Shown one piece after another: positions 1 to 9,634 of a stretch of DNA of 49,658 bases. The notes below the pieces were generated by a model that did no database searches, was not told the DNA's origin, and saw nothing but the letters and a program-made list of their open reading frames with translations. The position numbers and the translations under genes are program-made. This DNA is from Bacteroidales bacterium (GTDB lineage Bacteria > Bacteroidota > Bacteroidia > Bacteroidales > Marinilabiliaceae). Where the stretch lies: contig JAKSBD010000662.1 of assembly GCA_022361295.1 (NCBI GenBank), positions 1-49,658 on the forward strand. Direction: 5' to 3'. How positions within the stretch are numbered: the stretch's first letter is position 1; the number at the start of each line of letters is the position of its first letter.

Positions 1-1604
1 AGGATAATCACATAGTAGATAAAGGCTGGTTTGGCATTAGTACGGATGATAAATCCTCCTGATCCAATACATCCAACAGTGGCCGAAACAGCAACAACGT
101 TGTTAACGCATATCATATTACCAACACCTGCTCCAATGCCTTGCATAGCTACAATAAGAACCTGAGGTAGTCCTAACAGGGCCGCTGTTTCAAACTGGAA
201 TGAGGCAAATAGAATATTCGAGACAGTGGCTGATCCTGACATAAAAGCACCTAAGATTCCAATGATTGGAGCAAAGACAGGGTAGGCTGCACCTGAAATT
301 TCAGCAGTTGCCTGTGCCATTTCTGTTAGCATACTTTCAAGGCCGGCACCGTTGGTTCCCGAGTTAAGCATAATTTGAACAAGAGCCACACCACTGAATA
401 ATGCAATGGCAGCACCTTTGATCTGAGTAAAGGTTAGTTTCCAGGCTCTTTTTACCTGTTTGAGTTTCATTTTATAATAGAAGGCACTCAATATGGACAC
501 CAGGATAAAAGGAATTGTACCTGGCAAGTAAGCCCATTTTAGTGAATAGTCGAGGCTTTCAATACCAAATATGTTATTGATTGTAAATTGCTGAGCAGCC
601 AGGATACCCTTTAAGCCAAAAGCCGGAATGCGGGTAACAACCAGTATGATAGCGATTAATAAATAAGGAGCCCAGGCTTTGTATAATGGCATTTTTGATT
701 CCACCATCTGTCCCGTATCACTGTTGGACATCCATTGTTTACTCCACAATGATTTTTCCGGGAAATCCCAGGTCTTCTTTGGTACTAAAAAGCCCCTTTT
801 TGCAGCAAACACTACAATTCCCAATCCAATGAAAGCACCAACAAGACTAGGTAATTCAGGACCAAAAGTAGTGGCGATTATGGTGTATGGAACCATGAAA
901 CAAATTCCTGCAAATATGGCGAAAGGTGCCACTTCAAGTGCCGGTCGTATCGATTTCTTTTTACCAAATATTTTGGTCATTATCATTAATCCGATTAATG
1001 GAATAAGTGTTCCGGCCAGTGCATTGGGGAGTGCAATCCACTTGGTTAATACCATTTCAAAAAATGTTGGATCAGCACCAACTTCAGAAAGATTAGTAGA
1101 CAAGGTGCTCATGGCGCCTGTTATTGGTGTTCCCACAGCTCCAAAAGGTACTGGAACACTATTGAAAATAAGAGCAACAATTGCTGCAGCTAAAGGTGGA
1201 AAGCCTAATCCTACCAATAAGGGACCGGCTAATGCTGCGGGTGTGCCAAAACCAGCGGCTCCTTCTATGAATGCTCCAAACATATAACCAATAATAATAG
1301 CCTGTATTCGTCGGTCACGCGTTATTCCCTGAAAGCCATTATTGATAGCAGCCATGGCGCCCGATATTTTTAAGGTATTCAATATCAGGATAGCACCAAA
1401 AATTATAATGAGGATGTCAAGTGCTTTGAGCACGCCAAAGAAGGAATAGGCTGTTACATTTAAGAAATCAATTTTCCAATAGAATAAGGCAATGAGTACT
1501 GCCAATAACCATGAAAGCGGTAAAGCCTTTTTGGCTCCCCAGTTGAATCCTGCCATAAGAACGATTGTTAGCAGAATAGGAATAAAAGCAAGGATAGCAT
1601 TCAT
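1..1604 (-). CDS. lldP: L-lactate permease (LctP/LldP family), 3' end cut by window edge
   Basis: Inner-membrane transporter that imports L-lactate (and often glycolate or D-lactate) with protons. I translated the minus strand from the ATG at 1604-1602; 534 codons are open to the left edge without a stop. The family usually has about 550 residues, so only some 15-25 C-terminal residues are missing. The family signature [16 protein letters not shown] is at residues 114-129 and [10 protein letters not shown] at 151-160; many hydrophobic helices run throughout. The last visible residues (about 515-534) still match the family's C-terminal [12 protein letters not shown] stretch. It stands alone with a long 5' region (1605-2153) that carries palindromic boxes. 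Family assignment is secure; the exact substrate is inferred from the family. Confidence 0.92.
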   Translation of the reverse strand, partial: MNAILAFIPILLTIVLMAGFNWGAKKALPLSWLLAVLIALFYWKIDFLNVTAYSFFGVLKALDILIIIFGAILILNTLKISGAMAAINNGFQGITRDRRIQAIIIGYMFGAFIEGAAGFGTPAALAGPLLVGLGFPPLAAAIVALIFNSVPVPFGAVGTPITGAMSTLSTNLSEVGADPTFFEMVLTKWIALPNALAGTLIPLIGLMIMTKIFGKKKSIRPALEVAPFAIFAGICFMVPYTIIATTFGPELPSLVGAFIGLGIVVFAAKRGFLVPKKTWDFPEKSLWSKQWMSNSDTGQMVESKMPLYKAWAPYLLIAIILVVTRIPAFGLKGILAAQQFTINNIFGIESLDYSLKWAYLPGTIPFILVSILSAFYYKMKLKQVKRAWKLTFTQIKGAAIALFSGVALVQIMLNSGTNGAGLESMLTEMAQATAEISGAAYPVFAPIIGILGAFMSGSATVSNILFASFQFETAALLGLPQVLIVAMQGIGAGVGNMICVNNVVAVSATVGCIGSGGFIIRTNAKPAFIYYVII

Positions 1605-2153
1605 AACGATTTGTTTTAGTAAGAAACTGATTGAGATTTTGCTTCTTACTTGTCAATACCGTGCCGAAATGAATGCTTATTTCAGGAGAGAAAGTGATGT
1701 AGTTTTCTAACGTACAGAAAGACAGACTGATAGTGGTGTTGTAAAAGGGAATTTCTGTATTGGAGGATTAACTAAAGAAAGTGCCATATGGCACATATGA
1801 GCCATATGGCACTTAGTTTTAGTACAAGTGAGCCAAATGGCACATGTGTAAATACAGGATTGATTACTGATGTAATAAGAGGGGATTATTCAATTTTTTA
1901 TTTGAAAAGGTATCTCACATTATGTCTAAGAAAAGAACTGTGTTATATCATAAATACGACAGTAAAGGGTGGGATATCAATTATTTGTAGGAGGGATGGA
2001 GGGTGCTTTGACAGATAACCGGAGTATTTGCAAATTGGTATTCAATATTAAGAGGGAGTGATATTTTTACTGAATAAGTATATCAAGTAAGTCAGGCCTG
2101 CAAATTATAACCTGAAGGTAAATAGGAGGTATGAAAAAATGATGCAGGGAAAA
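1605..2153. other. Intergenic region between the EPS locus and lactate permease
   Basis: A stretch of 549 bp without a credible gene. Short open frames in it (for example 1788-2018 +) have no recognisable domain and begin inside palindromic repeats. The only structure I see is the group of three palindromic boxes at 1781-1841. No clear TAnnTTTG-type promoter was found on the minus strand, and no strong terminator for the EPS operon that ends at 2154. Confidence 0.6.
1781..1841. promoter_or_regulatory. Three palindromic operator-like boxes upstream of lactate permease
   Basis: Box 1 is the perfect 14-bp palindrome GTGCCATATGGCAC (1781-1794). Box 2 is GCCATATGGCAC (1801-1812), centred about 18 bp further on. 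Box 3 is the variant GCCAAATGGC (1832-1841). Repeated palindromes at near-helical spacing, about 180 bp upstream of the permease start, look like binding sites for a dimeric regulator. They do not match the classical LldR or CRP consensus, so the regulator is unknown. Confidence 0.5.
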
Positions 2154-4049
2154 TTAGTTGCTTTTGTCCAATACTGAGTAATTACTATTGTTAGAGATAT
2201 ATTCAGGAATAATATCCTTAATACGCGCAACCAATAACCAGTCGTCTTCTATATCTTTCATTTTCAATAATTCAGAAATTGCTTCATTTATGGTTATGTA
2301 ATCAAATTGCTGATTACGTGCTATCATTATTTTTTCATTATGTGTTGGTAGGTTATCTTCTTTATCAGCTATTAATTCTTCATAAAGTTTTTCGCCGGGA
2401 CGTAATCCAGTAATCTTAATATCAATATCAACCCCGGATTTGAGACCTGCGAGTTGGATCATGCCTTCAGCCAATTCTAATATTTTCACCGGTTCCCCCA
2501 TGTCAAAAACGAATATCTCGCCACCATTACCAATAAAACCGGCTTCTAAAACCAACTGGCAGGCCTCGGGAATGGTCATGAAAAAGCGAGTTATTTCAGG
2601 ATCAGTTACTGTTATTGGTCCGCCAAGCGTTATTTGTTTCTTAAATAGCGGTATTACAGACCCATTTGAACCAAGTACGTTTCCAAAGCGGGTTGTAATA
2701 AATGAGGTTTCAACATCACTTCTTTGTACTAATGATTGAATATATATTTCGCATAAACGCTTAGACGCGCCCATAACATTAGTTGGGTTTACAGCTTTAT
2801 CTGTTGAAATCATGACAAATTTCTCGACTCCAAATTCAACTGATAAATCCGCCATTAGTTTAACGCCCCCTATATTTACACGGATAGCTTCATATGGGTT
2901 ATTTTCTATTATGGGAACATGCTTATAAGCTGCGGCATTATAGACAATTTGTGGACGATGTTCTTCAAATATTTTTCGCATTTTATACGAATTAGTATAA
3001 TCAACCAATATTAATTCAAACGGAACATCATTATAACTAAGTAATAATTCTTGTTGTAAATTATATAAGGCAGACTCGGCTATATCAATAAGGAGTATTT
3101 TTTTTACCGGGAATCTCAATAAGTTTCTGACTATTTCAGAACCGATAGAACCGGCAGCGCCAGTGACCATTATTATTTTGCCTTCAAGGCCTGTAGAAAT
3201 ACGCTTAAGGTTAAGTTTGATTTCTTTGCGTCCCAATATATCTTCGATTCTTATATCACGAATCTGGTTAGTGTTTGAAATCCCGTTGACCCAATTAGCA
3301 ACTGTTGGCATTACTTTAAGTTTCCAACCGATCTTTAAACAGTCTGATGTAATTTCTTTTTTTCGTGTTATCGATATATCATTAATTGCCAGAACTACTA
3401 CCTTAATGTTTTTAATGTTACTATTATTCTTGACTTTATCCCAGCTTTTTACAGGAATTGAATGGACGCTCTTATTCCATTTTGCGGGATTGTCATCGAT
3501 AAAACTTATGACCTGAAAACGGTTGTTTTTATCATTACGTATAGCTTCCAGGGTAATTTGCCCCATATCACCGGCACCGTATATTAATGTATTAACATTG
3601 CTTGGTTTCTTAGTTAAATAGGTATACGTTTCTTTTACCAGTATTCGAAATGAAAAACTGAATACTGCCGTTAATAAAAAATGGAATACAACGACCTGCA
3701 TAGGTATTTGCCACCAGGGTATTCCATAATACTGCATCAGATAACCAATGCATATTATGGTAATAAAGGCAGAAAAGCATGCAATGAGTAGTGTTTTAAA
3801 TTCAGAATAGTTACTGTGCCTTATGACTCCGCGATATGAATCTGTAATTAAATAAGCCAAAGCATAAACAAATACAACCCAGAAATCCATTAATACAAAT
3901 TCCCAAATAGAGTATGTGTTATCCTTAAAGCCTAACCAAAGTACAAAGGTCAGTAAGAATGAATTAGAAACAATTGCTAAATCAATTAGTAATATCCACC
4001 ATGGTGAAATAACACGGCGCTTAATAAAATTAAATAAGACCTCTTTCAT
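2154..4049 (-). CDS. WbpM/PglF-type nucleotide-sugar 4,6-dehydratase (membrane-bound)
   Basis: Likely converts UDP-GlcNAc (or a related UDP-HexNAc) to the 4-keto-6-deoxy sugar, the first step toward bacillosamine- or QuiNAc/FucNAc-type sugars. The 631-residue length fits the large membrane-anchored class. Hydrophobic segments occupy about residues 18-140. A first Rossmann motif GAGDMG is at 158-163 and the catalytic NAD(P) site GAAGSIG at 297-303. The active-site region has ST-D-K at 415-418 and M426...K430, i.e. the Ser-Met-Lys triad known from WbpM-like enzymes instead of Ser-Tyr-Lys. It is the last gene of the EPS operon. With the DegT aminotransferase (5511-6686) and PglC-like transferase (6690-7280) it forms a PglF-PglE-PglC-like set. 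The exact stereochemistry cannot be read from sequence. Confidence 0.9.
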   Translation of the reverse strand: MKEVLFNFIKRRVISPWWILLIDLAIVSNSFLLTFVLWLGFKDNTYSIWEFVLMDFWVVFVYALAYLITDSYRGVIRHSNYSEFKTLLIACFSAFITIICIGYLMQYYGIPWWQIPMQVVVFHFLLTAVFSFSFRILVKETYTYLTKKPSNVNTLIYGAGDMGQITLEAIRNDKNNRFQVISFIDDNPAKWNKSVHSIPVKSWDKVKNNSNIKNIKVVVLAINDISITRKKEITSDCLKIGWKLKVMPTVANWVNGISNTNQIRDIRIEDILGRKEIKLNLKRISTGLEGKIIMVTGAAGSIGSEIVRNLLRFPVKKILLIDIAESALYNLQQELLLSYNDVPFELILVDYTNSYKMRKIFEEHRPQIVYNAAAYKHVPIIENNPYEAIRVNIGGVKLMADLSVEFGVEKFVMISTDKAVNPTNVMGASKRLCEIYIQSLVQRSDVETSFITTRFGNVLGSNGSVIPLFKKQITLGGPITVTDPEITRFFMTIPEACQLVLEAGFIGNGGEIFVFDMGEPVKILELAEGMIQLAGLKSGVDIDIKITGLRPGEKLYEELIADKEDNLPTHNEKIMIARNQQFDYITINEAISELLKMKDIEDDWLLVARIKDIIPEYISNNSNYSVLDKSN

Positions 4050-4120
4050 AACAGCTTATCTTTTTTACATATAACATGATAAGTGCTCCCCTGTTATTTT
4101 AATACTAACACAGTTTAGTG

Positions 4121-5404
4121 TTAATAGGTATAGAATGGTCCCAAATCGGGTGCATTGCCTGTAAAGGGCAATCCAACATCAACCCCGGCATCAATTAAAT
4201 CACTATTATTTGATAGTTTTAGAAATCGGGTTTCAGGTAATTTGCCATCTGATAATCTGGAACCGGAAACTCCTGTTGTATCGGTACTAATAAAGTCACT
4301 ATCAGTAACTGTCACATTTGTTGAAGGGTTCCAGGAATTATGATCGTTGTTTTCCTTTTTAAAGTAATCCCGTACTTTATTCTTGTGTGTTATATTATTT
4401 CGTGTTACAATCTTGTTGTTGTATTGAGCTATGGAATAGCCTGAATCATCGTTCATATAGGCGATGTTATTATAGAATATCATTTCAACATTACCATTAT
4501 TTTGATTGTACCCGATATATTTATTATAAAAGGCCATGCAATTTTTTAGGATTCTTTGCGGTTTTTGCATCGGAGGTAAGGATGTTTGACCTAATTTAAA
4601 CCCGCCGCCATCGCCGTCACCACGTCCATTATTAAAAGCCCAACATGCGTCAAAAACCACAATTCCTTCGTTTTCCCAGGTGTCAAAACCATCATCAGAG
4701 TTAAACCATGAACGACATTCCTTTACATAGGTATATGATGATTGTGAAGCAAATGCAAAAACAAATCCGTCAGCTTGTCCTCCAGAATAATCAGCTGTAG
4801 AACGATCAAAATTGTCATAGGCATCACATTGTATAACCTTTATTGAGTCAACACCGACAATCCAGAAGCCGGGACCTTCATTATTATGCGAAATACACTG
4901 TTCCAGTATGTGATTGCTTCCTCCACGTATGCCGATTCCATTTGCTTCGTTATTCATATTGTGTTGGCTTACACCTGTGACTGTAAGGCCTCGTAGATGA
5001 AAATAACTGCAATTATTGAGAAATAAGCCTATGTTGTTTTTAACAGTTGTAATCGGAGAACAATCTAATACAGGTTTTTCCCCGGGGTAATTAAATATGC
5101 AAACAGGTTCATTTGGTTTGCCATTCTTTCCTGACAGATATACGCCATATGAATCACTGGTATTGGCATAATAGGTGCCTCCTCTGATATAAACAGTATC
5201 ACCAGCTCCTGTCATTAAAAAAGCTTTTTGCCAGGTCTTCCATGGCTCTTCGAATGTGCCCGGGTTATTATCATTTCCATTTGTGGCAACAAAGTAAGCC
5301 TTACCTGAAACTGTTATCGGAGAATGAGTATTTGATTTACAGTTCCATATGGCTAATAATATTATTAATACATACAAATTATTCATACTCGTCGTATTTA
5401 TCAT
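4121..5404 (-). CDS. PL9-like right-handed beta-helix polysaccharide lyase
   Basis: Secreted or lipid-anchored beta-helix protein of 427 residues. The opening YFVATNGNDNNPGT and GDTVYIRGGTY segments, followed by many short Asn-rich coils, are typical of PL9 pectate-lyase-like proteins. The catalytic set described for Pel9A (four Ca2+-binding Asp and one Lys base) seems conserved: D212 in ADGF, D237, D238 and D241 in SDDGFD, and K270 in GGFKLG. The N-terminus is hydrophobic (about 9-20) and ends in a Cys (C22) with a poor lipobox; a start at codon 7 (5386) is equally possible. Its place inside a polysaccharide biosynthesis operon suggests it trims, releases or edits the polymer, which would then contain uronic acid (inference). 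Confidence 0.78.
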   Translation of the reverse strand: MINTTSMNNLYVLIILLAIWNCKSNTHSPITVSGKAYFVATNGNDNNPGTFEEPWKTWQKAFLMTGAGDTVYIRGGTYYANTSDSYGVYLSGKNGKPNEPVCIFNYPGEKPVLDCSPITTVKNNIGLFLNNCSYFHLRGLTVTGVSQHNMNNEANGIGIRGGSNHILEQCISHNNEGPGFWIVGVDSIKVIQCDAYDNFDRSTADYSGGQADGFVFAFASQSSYTYVKECRSWFNSDDGFDTWENEGIVVFDACWAFNNGRGDGDGGGFKLGQTSLPPMQKPQRILKNCMAFYNKYIGYNQNNGNVEMIFYNNIAYMNDDSGYSIAQYNNKIVTRNNITHKNKVRDYFKKENNDHNSWNPSTNVTVTDSDFISTDTTGVSGSRLSDGKLPETRFLKLSNNSDLIDAGVDVGLPFTGNAPDLGPFYTY

Positions 5405-5510
5405 TACTTAAATACACCTATTATTGAAAATTCACCATTACAGTTAAGGGTATATGCCCCTGAATTCTTTTTTTCAATTAACATTGGTATTAGCTGCGTT
5501 TTAATCTATT

Positions 5511-6686
5511 CTAGCACAGAATAGCATGTATTGTTTGAGAAATGTAGTCTAACTCTTTGGTTGTCAAATCCGGGTAGATAGGAAGTGAAACAGTACTTTC
5601 CCATATTTTTTCAGCATTTGGATATGCTTCAGGTAATAATTTATAGGCGTTTTTATAATAGCTCATTCGGTGAAGAGGTTTATAATGCACAGATGTACCA
5701 ACACCATTTTCTGCCATTTTTTCAATAAACTCATTTCGTGAAACCCGAGCCTCAGCTTTAATTTGTATAGGAAATAAATGCCAGGCATGATTGTTTATAG
5801 GACCAATATTCTGAGGGAGGTCTATGCATGATATATCGCTAAGTAAATTAAAGTATTTTGTCGCGCAGTACTGACGATGTTCTCTGAAATCTTCAGCTTT
5901 TTCCAATTGTGCTAAGCCAATGGCTGCATTAATATCAGGCATATTGTATTTGTAGCCAGGCGCAATTATATCATACTCCCAACTACATTTATTATTGCTA
6001 TTGGTAAATCGATTCCATACATCCCGGTTAATACCATGTAAACGCATGGTCTTAGCTCGTTTATAGATGATTTCGTTATTAGTGACTAACATGCCTCCTT
6101 CTGCAGTAGTAATGGTTTTATTGGCATAAAAACTAAAGCATGTGGCATCTCCAAAAGTCCCGATATACTTGTCTTCAAATTTGGCAGGGAATGCATGTGC
6201 AGCATCTTCAATAAGAAAAATATTATTTTTTCTGCAAATATCTACAATACCGGTTCCGTCTGATGTATGCATTAATGGCGATTGTCCACCAAAATGAACC
6301 AATATAACTGCCTTAATGTCTTTATGCTTTATTAAAGCTTCGCTAAGAATTGATGGGGTTAACAGACTAGTGCCATACTCTACATCGCAGAAAACAGGAT
6401 TAGCTCCAAGGTATCTTACAATTTCTGCTGTTGCAGTAAAGGTCATTGTTGGAATTAAGACTTTATCACCTTCTTTAATACCAATAGCTTCAACAGCAAG
6501 ATGTAATGCAGCTGTACATGAATTGACTGCACAGGCATATTTAGCCCCAACAAAATTGGCAAAAGCTTCTTCAAATTCCATCGCTTTCCGCGATGTTGTA
6601 AGCCAACCACTTTCTAATACTTCTTTTAAGTATTTTTCTTCGTTTCCGGTCAATTGAATTCTGGAATAAGGGATTTTCATTACCAA
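5511..6686 (-). CDS. DegT/DnrJ/EryC1/StrS-family sugar aminotransferase
   Basis: PLP-dependent transfer of an amino group (usually from glutamate) to a 4-keto nucleotide sugar in the cytoplasm. The 391 residues are a full-length family member. The PLP-ring Asp motif EDAAHA is at about 160-165 and the Schiff-base lysine is K190 in FYANKTITTAEGG. The first codons read MVMKIPYSR, so the start may be 6686 or, two codons later, 6680. It lies 3 bp from the sugar-transferase gene upstream in the operon. Next to a WbpM/PglF-like dehydratase it most likely makes a 4-amino-4,6-dideoxy-HexNAc (PglE-like step); a perosamine-type product is an alternative. Confidence 0.88.
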   Translation of the reverse strand: MVMKIPYSRIQLTGNEEKYLKEVLESGWLTTSRKAMEFEEAFANFVGAKYACAVNSCTAALHLAVEAIGIKEGDKVLIPTMTFTATAEIVRYLGANPVFCDVEYGTSLLTPSILSEALIKHKDIKAVILVHFGGQSPLMHTSDGTGIVDICRKNNIFLIEDAAHAFPAKFEDKYIGTFGDATCFSFYANKTITTAEGGMLVTNNEIIYKRAKTMRLHGINRDVWNRFTNSNNKCSWEYDIIAPGYKYNMPDINAAIGLAQLEKAEDFREHRQYCATKYFNLLSDISCIDLPQNIGPINNHAWHLFPIQIKAEARVSRNEFIEKMAENGVGTSVHYKPLHRMSYYKNAYKLLPEAYPNAEKIWESTVSLPIYPDLTTKELDYISQTIHAILC

Positions 6687-6689
6687 CCT

Positions 6690-7280
6690 TTATTTAAATA
6701 TTAAGGAATAAGCAGTTTTACCCAGAAGTTTCATATCACCTAAAAAAGAATGGGAATAGACATAAGTTTCATAACTATCCAGCTTTTTAGGTAGAATAAT
6801 TTCACGATATGTTTTCTCCGGATCAGCAGATTGAGCTAATAGTGTTTCCTCATTTTTGAATTCTAATGAGGCTGTATCAGTGATTCCTGGTTTAATTGCC
6901 AAAACAATATCCCAGCGTTCAGAATATACTTTAGTCCACATTTCCACTTCTGGTCGTGGCCCTACGATCGACATTTGTCCCATGATGACATTAAATAATT
7001 GAGGAAGTTCATCAAGTTTAGTCTTTCTCAATACCGCACCTATTGGCGTGACTCGTTTGTTATTACCAGCGTCAAAACTGCCGTTTTCTGTGCCTGCTTT
7101 TAGTCGCATTGTGCGAAACTTATATATCTGAAATAATTGTCTGTTTTTTCCAACTCTGTATTGCAAAAAGAACACCGGCTGTCCTTCTGTTATTAATAAT
7201 GATAAAGTAATAAGCAGCATTAGTGGCCACAACAAACTAATTAGTATAATTGAAATGATGATGTCAGCAAATCGTTTCAT
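6690..7280 (-). CDS. PglC-like initiating sugar-phosphate transferase
   Basis: Monotopic phosphoglycosyltransferase that moves a sugar-1-phosphate from a UDP-sugar to undecaprenyl phosphate, starting the repeat unit at the inner membrane. The 196 residues correspond to the minimal (PglC-type) form without the extra membrane domain of WbaP. One N-terminal hydrophobic re-entrant helix (about 6-30) contains Pro19. Family motifs follow: YKFRTMR at 53-59, the catalytic Asp-Glu dyad D90-E91 in KLDELPQL, and VGPRPE at 106-111. It starts 20 bp after the GT2 gene. Its partner enzymes (aminotransferase, dehydratase) follow directly, so its substrate is probably their amino-dideoxy sugar. Confidence 0.9.
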   Translation of the reverse strand: MKRFADIIISIILISLLWPLMLLITLSLLITEGQPVFFLQYRVGKNRQLFQIYKFRTMRLKAGTENGSFDAGNNKRVTPIGAVLRKTKLDELPQLFNVIMGQMSIVGPRPEVEMWTKVYSERWDIVLAIKPGITDTASLEFKNEETLLAQSADPEKTYREIILPKKLDSYETYVYSHSFLGDMKLLGKTAYSLIFK

Positions 7281-7300
7281 TAAAAAAGGTTTGCATGGGG

Positions 7301-8338
7301 TTATCTTGACAATTTAAACTCGGTTGGGTTGTCAACTGGGTTAACTATAAATTTCCACAGACCTGTAAGGTATCCACTACCATACGACAGGTGCATAACC
7401 ATAAAAGTTAGTATACAATATGGTAATAGAAGAAAATTACTGGTGTTTTTAGTAATTGCTTTGATACTGCCGAGCAATATAAATAAGATATAAATGCATA
7501 TCCCTGACAAATATGCTGATAGTGTTATTGGGTGCAGTGTACTAATAATTCCGCCTGCAATTATATATACTACCAGACACAAGGGGACTAATTGCCGCCA
7601 GCTTGATATTCTTCTTAGTTTTTTGTTAACTAAAGGTTTAAAAAGACCATATTGGTATAACATTCTTGCTAATTGAGAAAAGTTTTCACGTGCATGGTAA
7701 TGACAAGTCAAATCTGGTATCAGAACAATTCGGTAACCGTGTTTAATCATTCTGGCGTTGAATTCATCATCTTGATTTCGAACCAGTTCTTCGTCGAAAT
7801 AACCAATTTCATCAAATACTTCACGACGAAAACAACCAAATGGTACTGTATCCACTTCTGTTGCCTTGTGTATTCCTACTCTGAATTTTGAGTTCCCGAC
7901 TCCAAATTGTGACGATAAGCCCATGGCAATTGCATGCGCTTCTTTTGTTTCATTTGCCGGAATCGTTTCAATGATGCAGCCTACATTATCTGCCTCTGTA
8001 TTCTTAAGAGCTTTGGTAAGTCGGGAAATATAATTTTTCGGATATATTGTATGCGCGTCTAATCGAACAATTACGTCTCCTTTTGCCTTTCTGATAGCCA
8101 TATTCAATCCTGTTGGAACAATCTTTTTGAAATTTTTAAGGTATTGGATTGCAGGATTTTCTTTTTCCAGTGAAATAATTATTTCGTCAGTACCATCTGT
8201 TGATATTCCATCAGCAATTATTATCTCAAAATTATCAGCAGGATAATCTTGCTTAAGAATGCTGTCTACCGTCTGCCTGATGGTTTTAGCTTCATTTCTG
8301 ACAGGCATAATAATTGAAACAAATTGGTGCTTTTCCAT
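7301..8338 (-). CDS. GT2 family glycosyltransferase (ExoA-like)
   Basis: Inverting GT-A glycosyltransferase adding a sugar to the lipid-linked repeat unit on the cytoplasmic face. The 345-residue protein opens with VSIIMPVRNEAKTI, then has DGISTDGT at 43-50, the metal-binding LDAH at 93-96 and the acceptor/base region NQDDEF at 188-193. Hydrophobic helices at about 250-290 and 300-325 anchor it in the membrane, as in succinoglycan ExoA-like enzymes. Its start codon abuts the stop codon of the PaaK-like gene without spacing, showing tight operon packing. Donor and acceptor are unknown. Confidence 0.88.
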   Translation of the reverse strand: MEKHQFVSIIMPVRNEAKTIRQTVDSILKQDYPADNFEIIIADGISTDGTDEIIISLEKENPAIQYLKNFKKIVPTGLNMAIRKAKGDVIVRLDAHTIYPKNYISRLTKALKNTEADNVGCIIETIPANETKEAHAIAMGLSSQFGVGNSKFRVGIHKATEVDTVPFGCFRREVFDEIGYFDEELVRNQDDEFNARMIKHGYRIVLIPDLTCHYHARENFSQLARMLYQYGLFKPLVNKKLRRISSWRQLVPLCLVVYIIAGGIISTLHPITLSAYLSGICIYILFILLGSIKAITKNTSNFLLLPYCILTFMVMHLSYGSGYLTGLWKFIVNPVDNPTEFKLSR

Positions 8339-9628
8339 TTATACTAGCGATACAAAGACCTTGTATTTGCCGTTAGATCCTTTTTCAATTTCATCGACAC
8401 ATTTATATGATACATCCAGTCCTGGTTCCAGATATTTGTCAAACACTTTTCTTAATCGATCATTCTCTTTACAGGGCAGCTCATTACATTCTACAATTTC
8501 TACGTAGAATTTATTTCGTTTACATTGGACTACTCTATAATCGTGACTCCCAATTAAGTGCACTAATTCTTCGGACAGGTAGTAAAACGTAATTCCAGGA
8601 ACAATTTTACCCGACGGCAGAAGCGCATTGTCAAGTATTCTTCCATCTATACTTGTAATTCGGGTTTGACCATTTATTTTTTCCAAAGTAACATTATCGC
8701 CAATTTCATATCGAATTAACGGTGTAGCTATATTATACAAACATGTACATAGTAAACGACCAGTTGAACCGCTTGGTAATACATTGCCCTCATTATCTAC
8801 TATTTCCAGATACAGTAGTTCATTCGAACATTCCCAATGCTTATCAGTTTTGTAACCTATTATTCCTATTTCAGAGGCCCCATATTCATTAGCAACAGGA
8901 ACTCCCAAAACTTTTGAAATATATGCTTCTTCATTGGGAGTGCAAATCTCAGAAGTGACAATACATATTTTTAGGCTCGGACAAATATCTTTTAAGACGA
9001 TGTCTCTTTTTGCTATAAACTTAGCAAAGAAATATAGAGTCCTTGAATAACCATAGATATATTTAAATTTGCTATGCTTAAACTTTAGTAACCACTTATC
9101 GATTACCTCATCGGTCATCTGACTAACGATAAACCTGTACCTGTTAGCTAAAAAATCTTTAAGTCTTTCTTTACGGTACTCAAAGCCCGATAATGGTGTT
9201 GCATAAAAACGTGCTTGCCTGTCTTTAATTGAAATTCCTGATTTAGTATAATAGTTCTCTACATTAAGCCATACCATAGCATGATGCATTGCATCCCGGG
9301 CAATGGCTATTGGAGCACCCGATGACCCTGCTGTATAGCCTACATAAAGCTTTTTCTTACGTATGCGACCTGGAAGCTTTGATTTATAGTCTCCATTAAG
9401 TTCATACTTACTGAGTATGGGAATTTGATCCCAATCCAGGTTTTTATTTCCTTTAAGTATCTGATTAAAGTAGAACTCGTTGTTATCAGCATGGTAGTTA
9501 AATATTTCCCATCTGGTACGCTCCCTGGTTGTTTCCCTGTTGGCTAAAAGCTTAATTTCATTATAAGCTTTTTGAGCTTTATCAATTGGGTAACCGCTCA
9601 ATTTCATTACTTTGTAGAAGTCAATCAT
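8339..9628 (-). CDS. PaaK/CapK-like adenylate-forming enzyme in EPS operon
   Basis: Member of the phenylacetate-CoA-ligase-like (PaaK/CapK, F390-synthetase-like) adenylate-forming family, which activates a carboxylate with ATP. The ATP-binding P-loop YTAGSSG is at 98-104 and the second core motif YGASE at 249-253. A small C-terminal domain (about 330-429) follows, as in PaaK. The length of 429 residues is normal. Such proteins are common in capsule loci, but the acid they activate is usually unknown. Here it could supply an acyl or aminoacyl group to the FemAB/GNAT-like protein two genes upstream in the operon (inference). No carrier protein is encoded next to it. Confidence 0.8.
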   Translation of the reverse strand: MIDFYKVMKLSGYPIDKAQKAYNEIKLLANRETTRERTRWEIFNYHADNNEFYFNQILKGNKNLDWDQIPILSKYELNGDYKSKLPGRIRKKKLYVGYTAGSSGAPIAIARDAMHHAMVWLNVENYYTKSGISIKDRQARFYATPLSGFEYRKERLKDFLANRYRFIVSQMTDEVIDKWLLKFKHSKFKYIYGYSRTLYFFAKFIAKRDIVLKDICPSLKICIVTSEICTPNEEAYISKVLGVPVANEYGASEIGIIGYKTDKHWECSNELLYLEIVDNEGNVLPSGSTGRLLCTCLYNIATPLIRYEIGDNVTLEKINGQTRITSIDGRILDNALLPSGKIVPGITFYYLSEELVHLIGSHDYRVVQCKRNKFYVEIVECNELPCKENDRLRKVFDKYLEPGLDVSYKCVDEIEKGSNGKYKVFVSLV

Positions 9629-9634
9629 CAGAAA

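Noticed and set aside
679..1287. 202-codon open frame on the plus strand
   Set aside because: It lies antisense to the lactate permease, whose family motifs are clearly on the minus strand; its translation is low-complexity Pro/Ala/Gly-rich without a domain.
1781..1841. CRP/FNR-type or LldR-type operator
   Set aside because: The centre GCCATATGGC does not fit TGTGA-N6-TCACA, TTGAT-N4-ATCAA or the LldR palindrome, so no regulator is named.
1788..2018. 76-codon open frame on the plus strand after the palindromic boxes
   Set aside because: It begins inside the repeats, has no recognisable domain and shows no convincing promoter or ribosome site.
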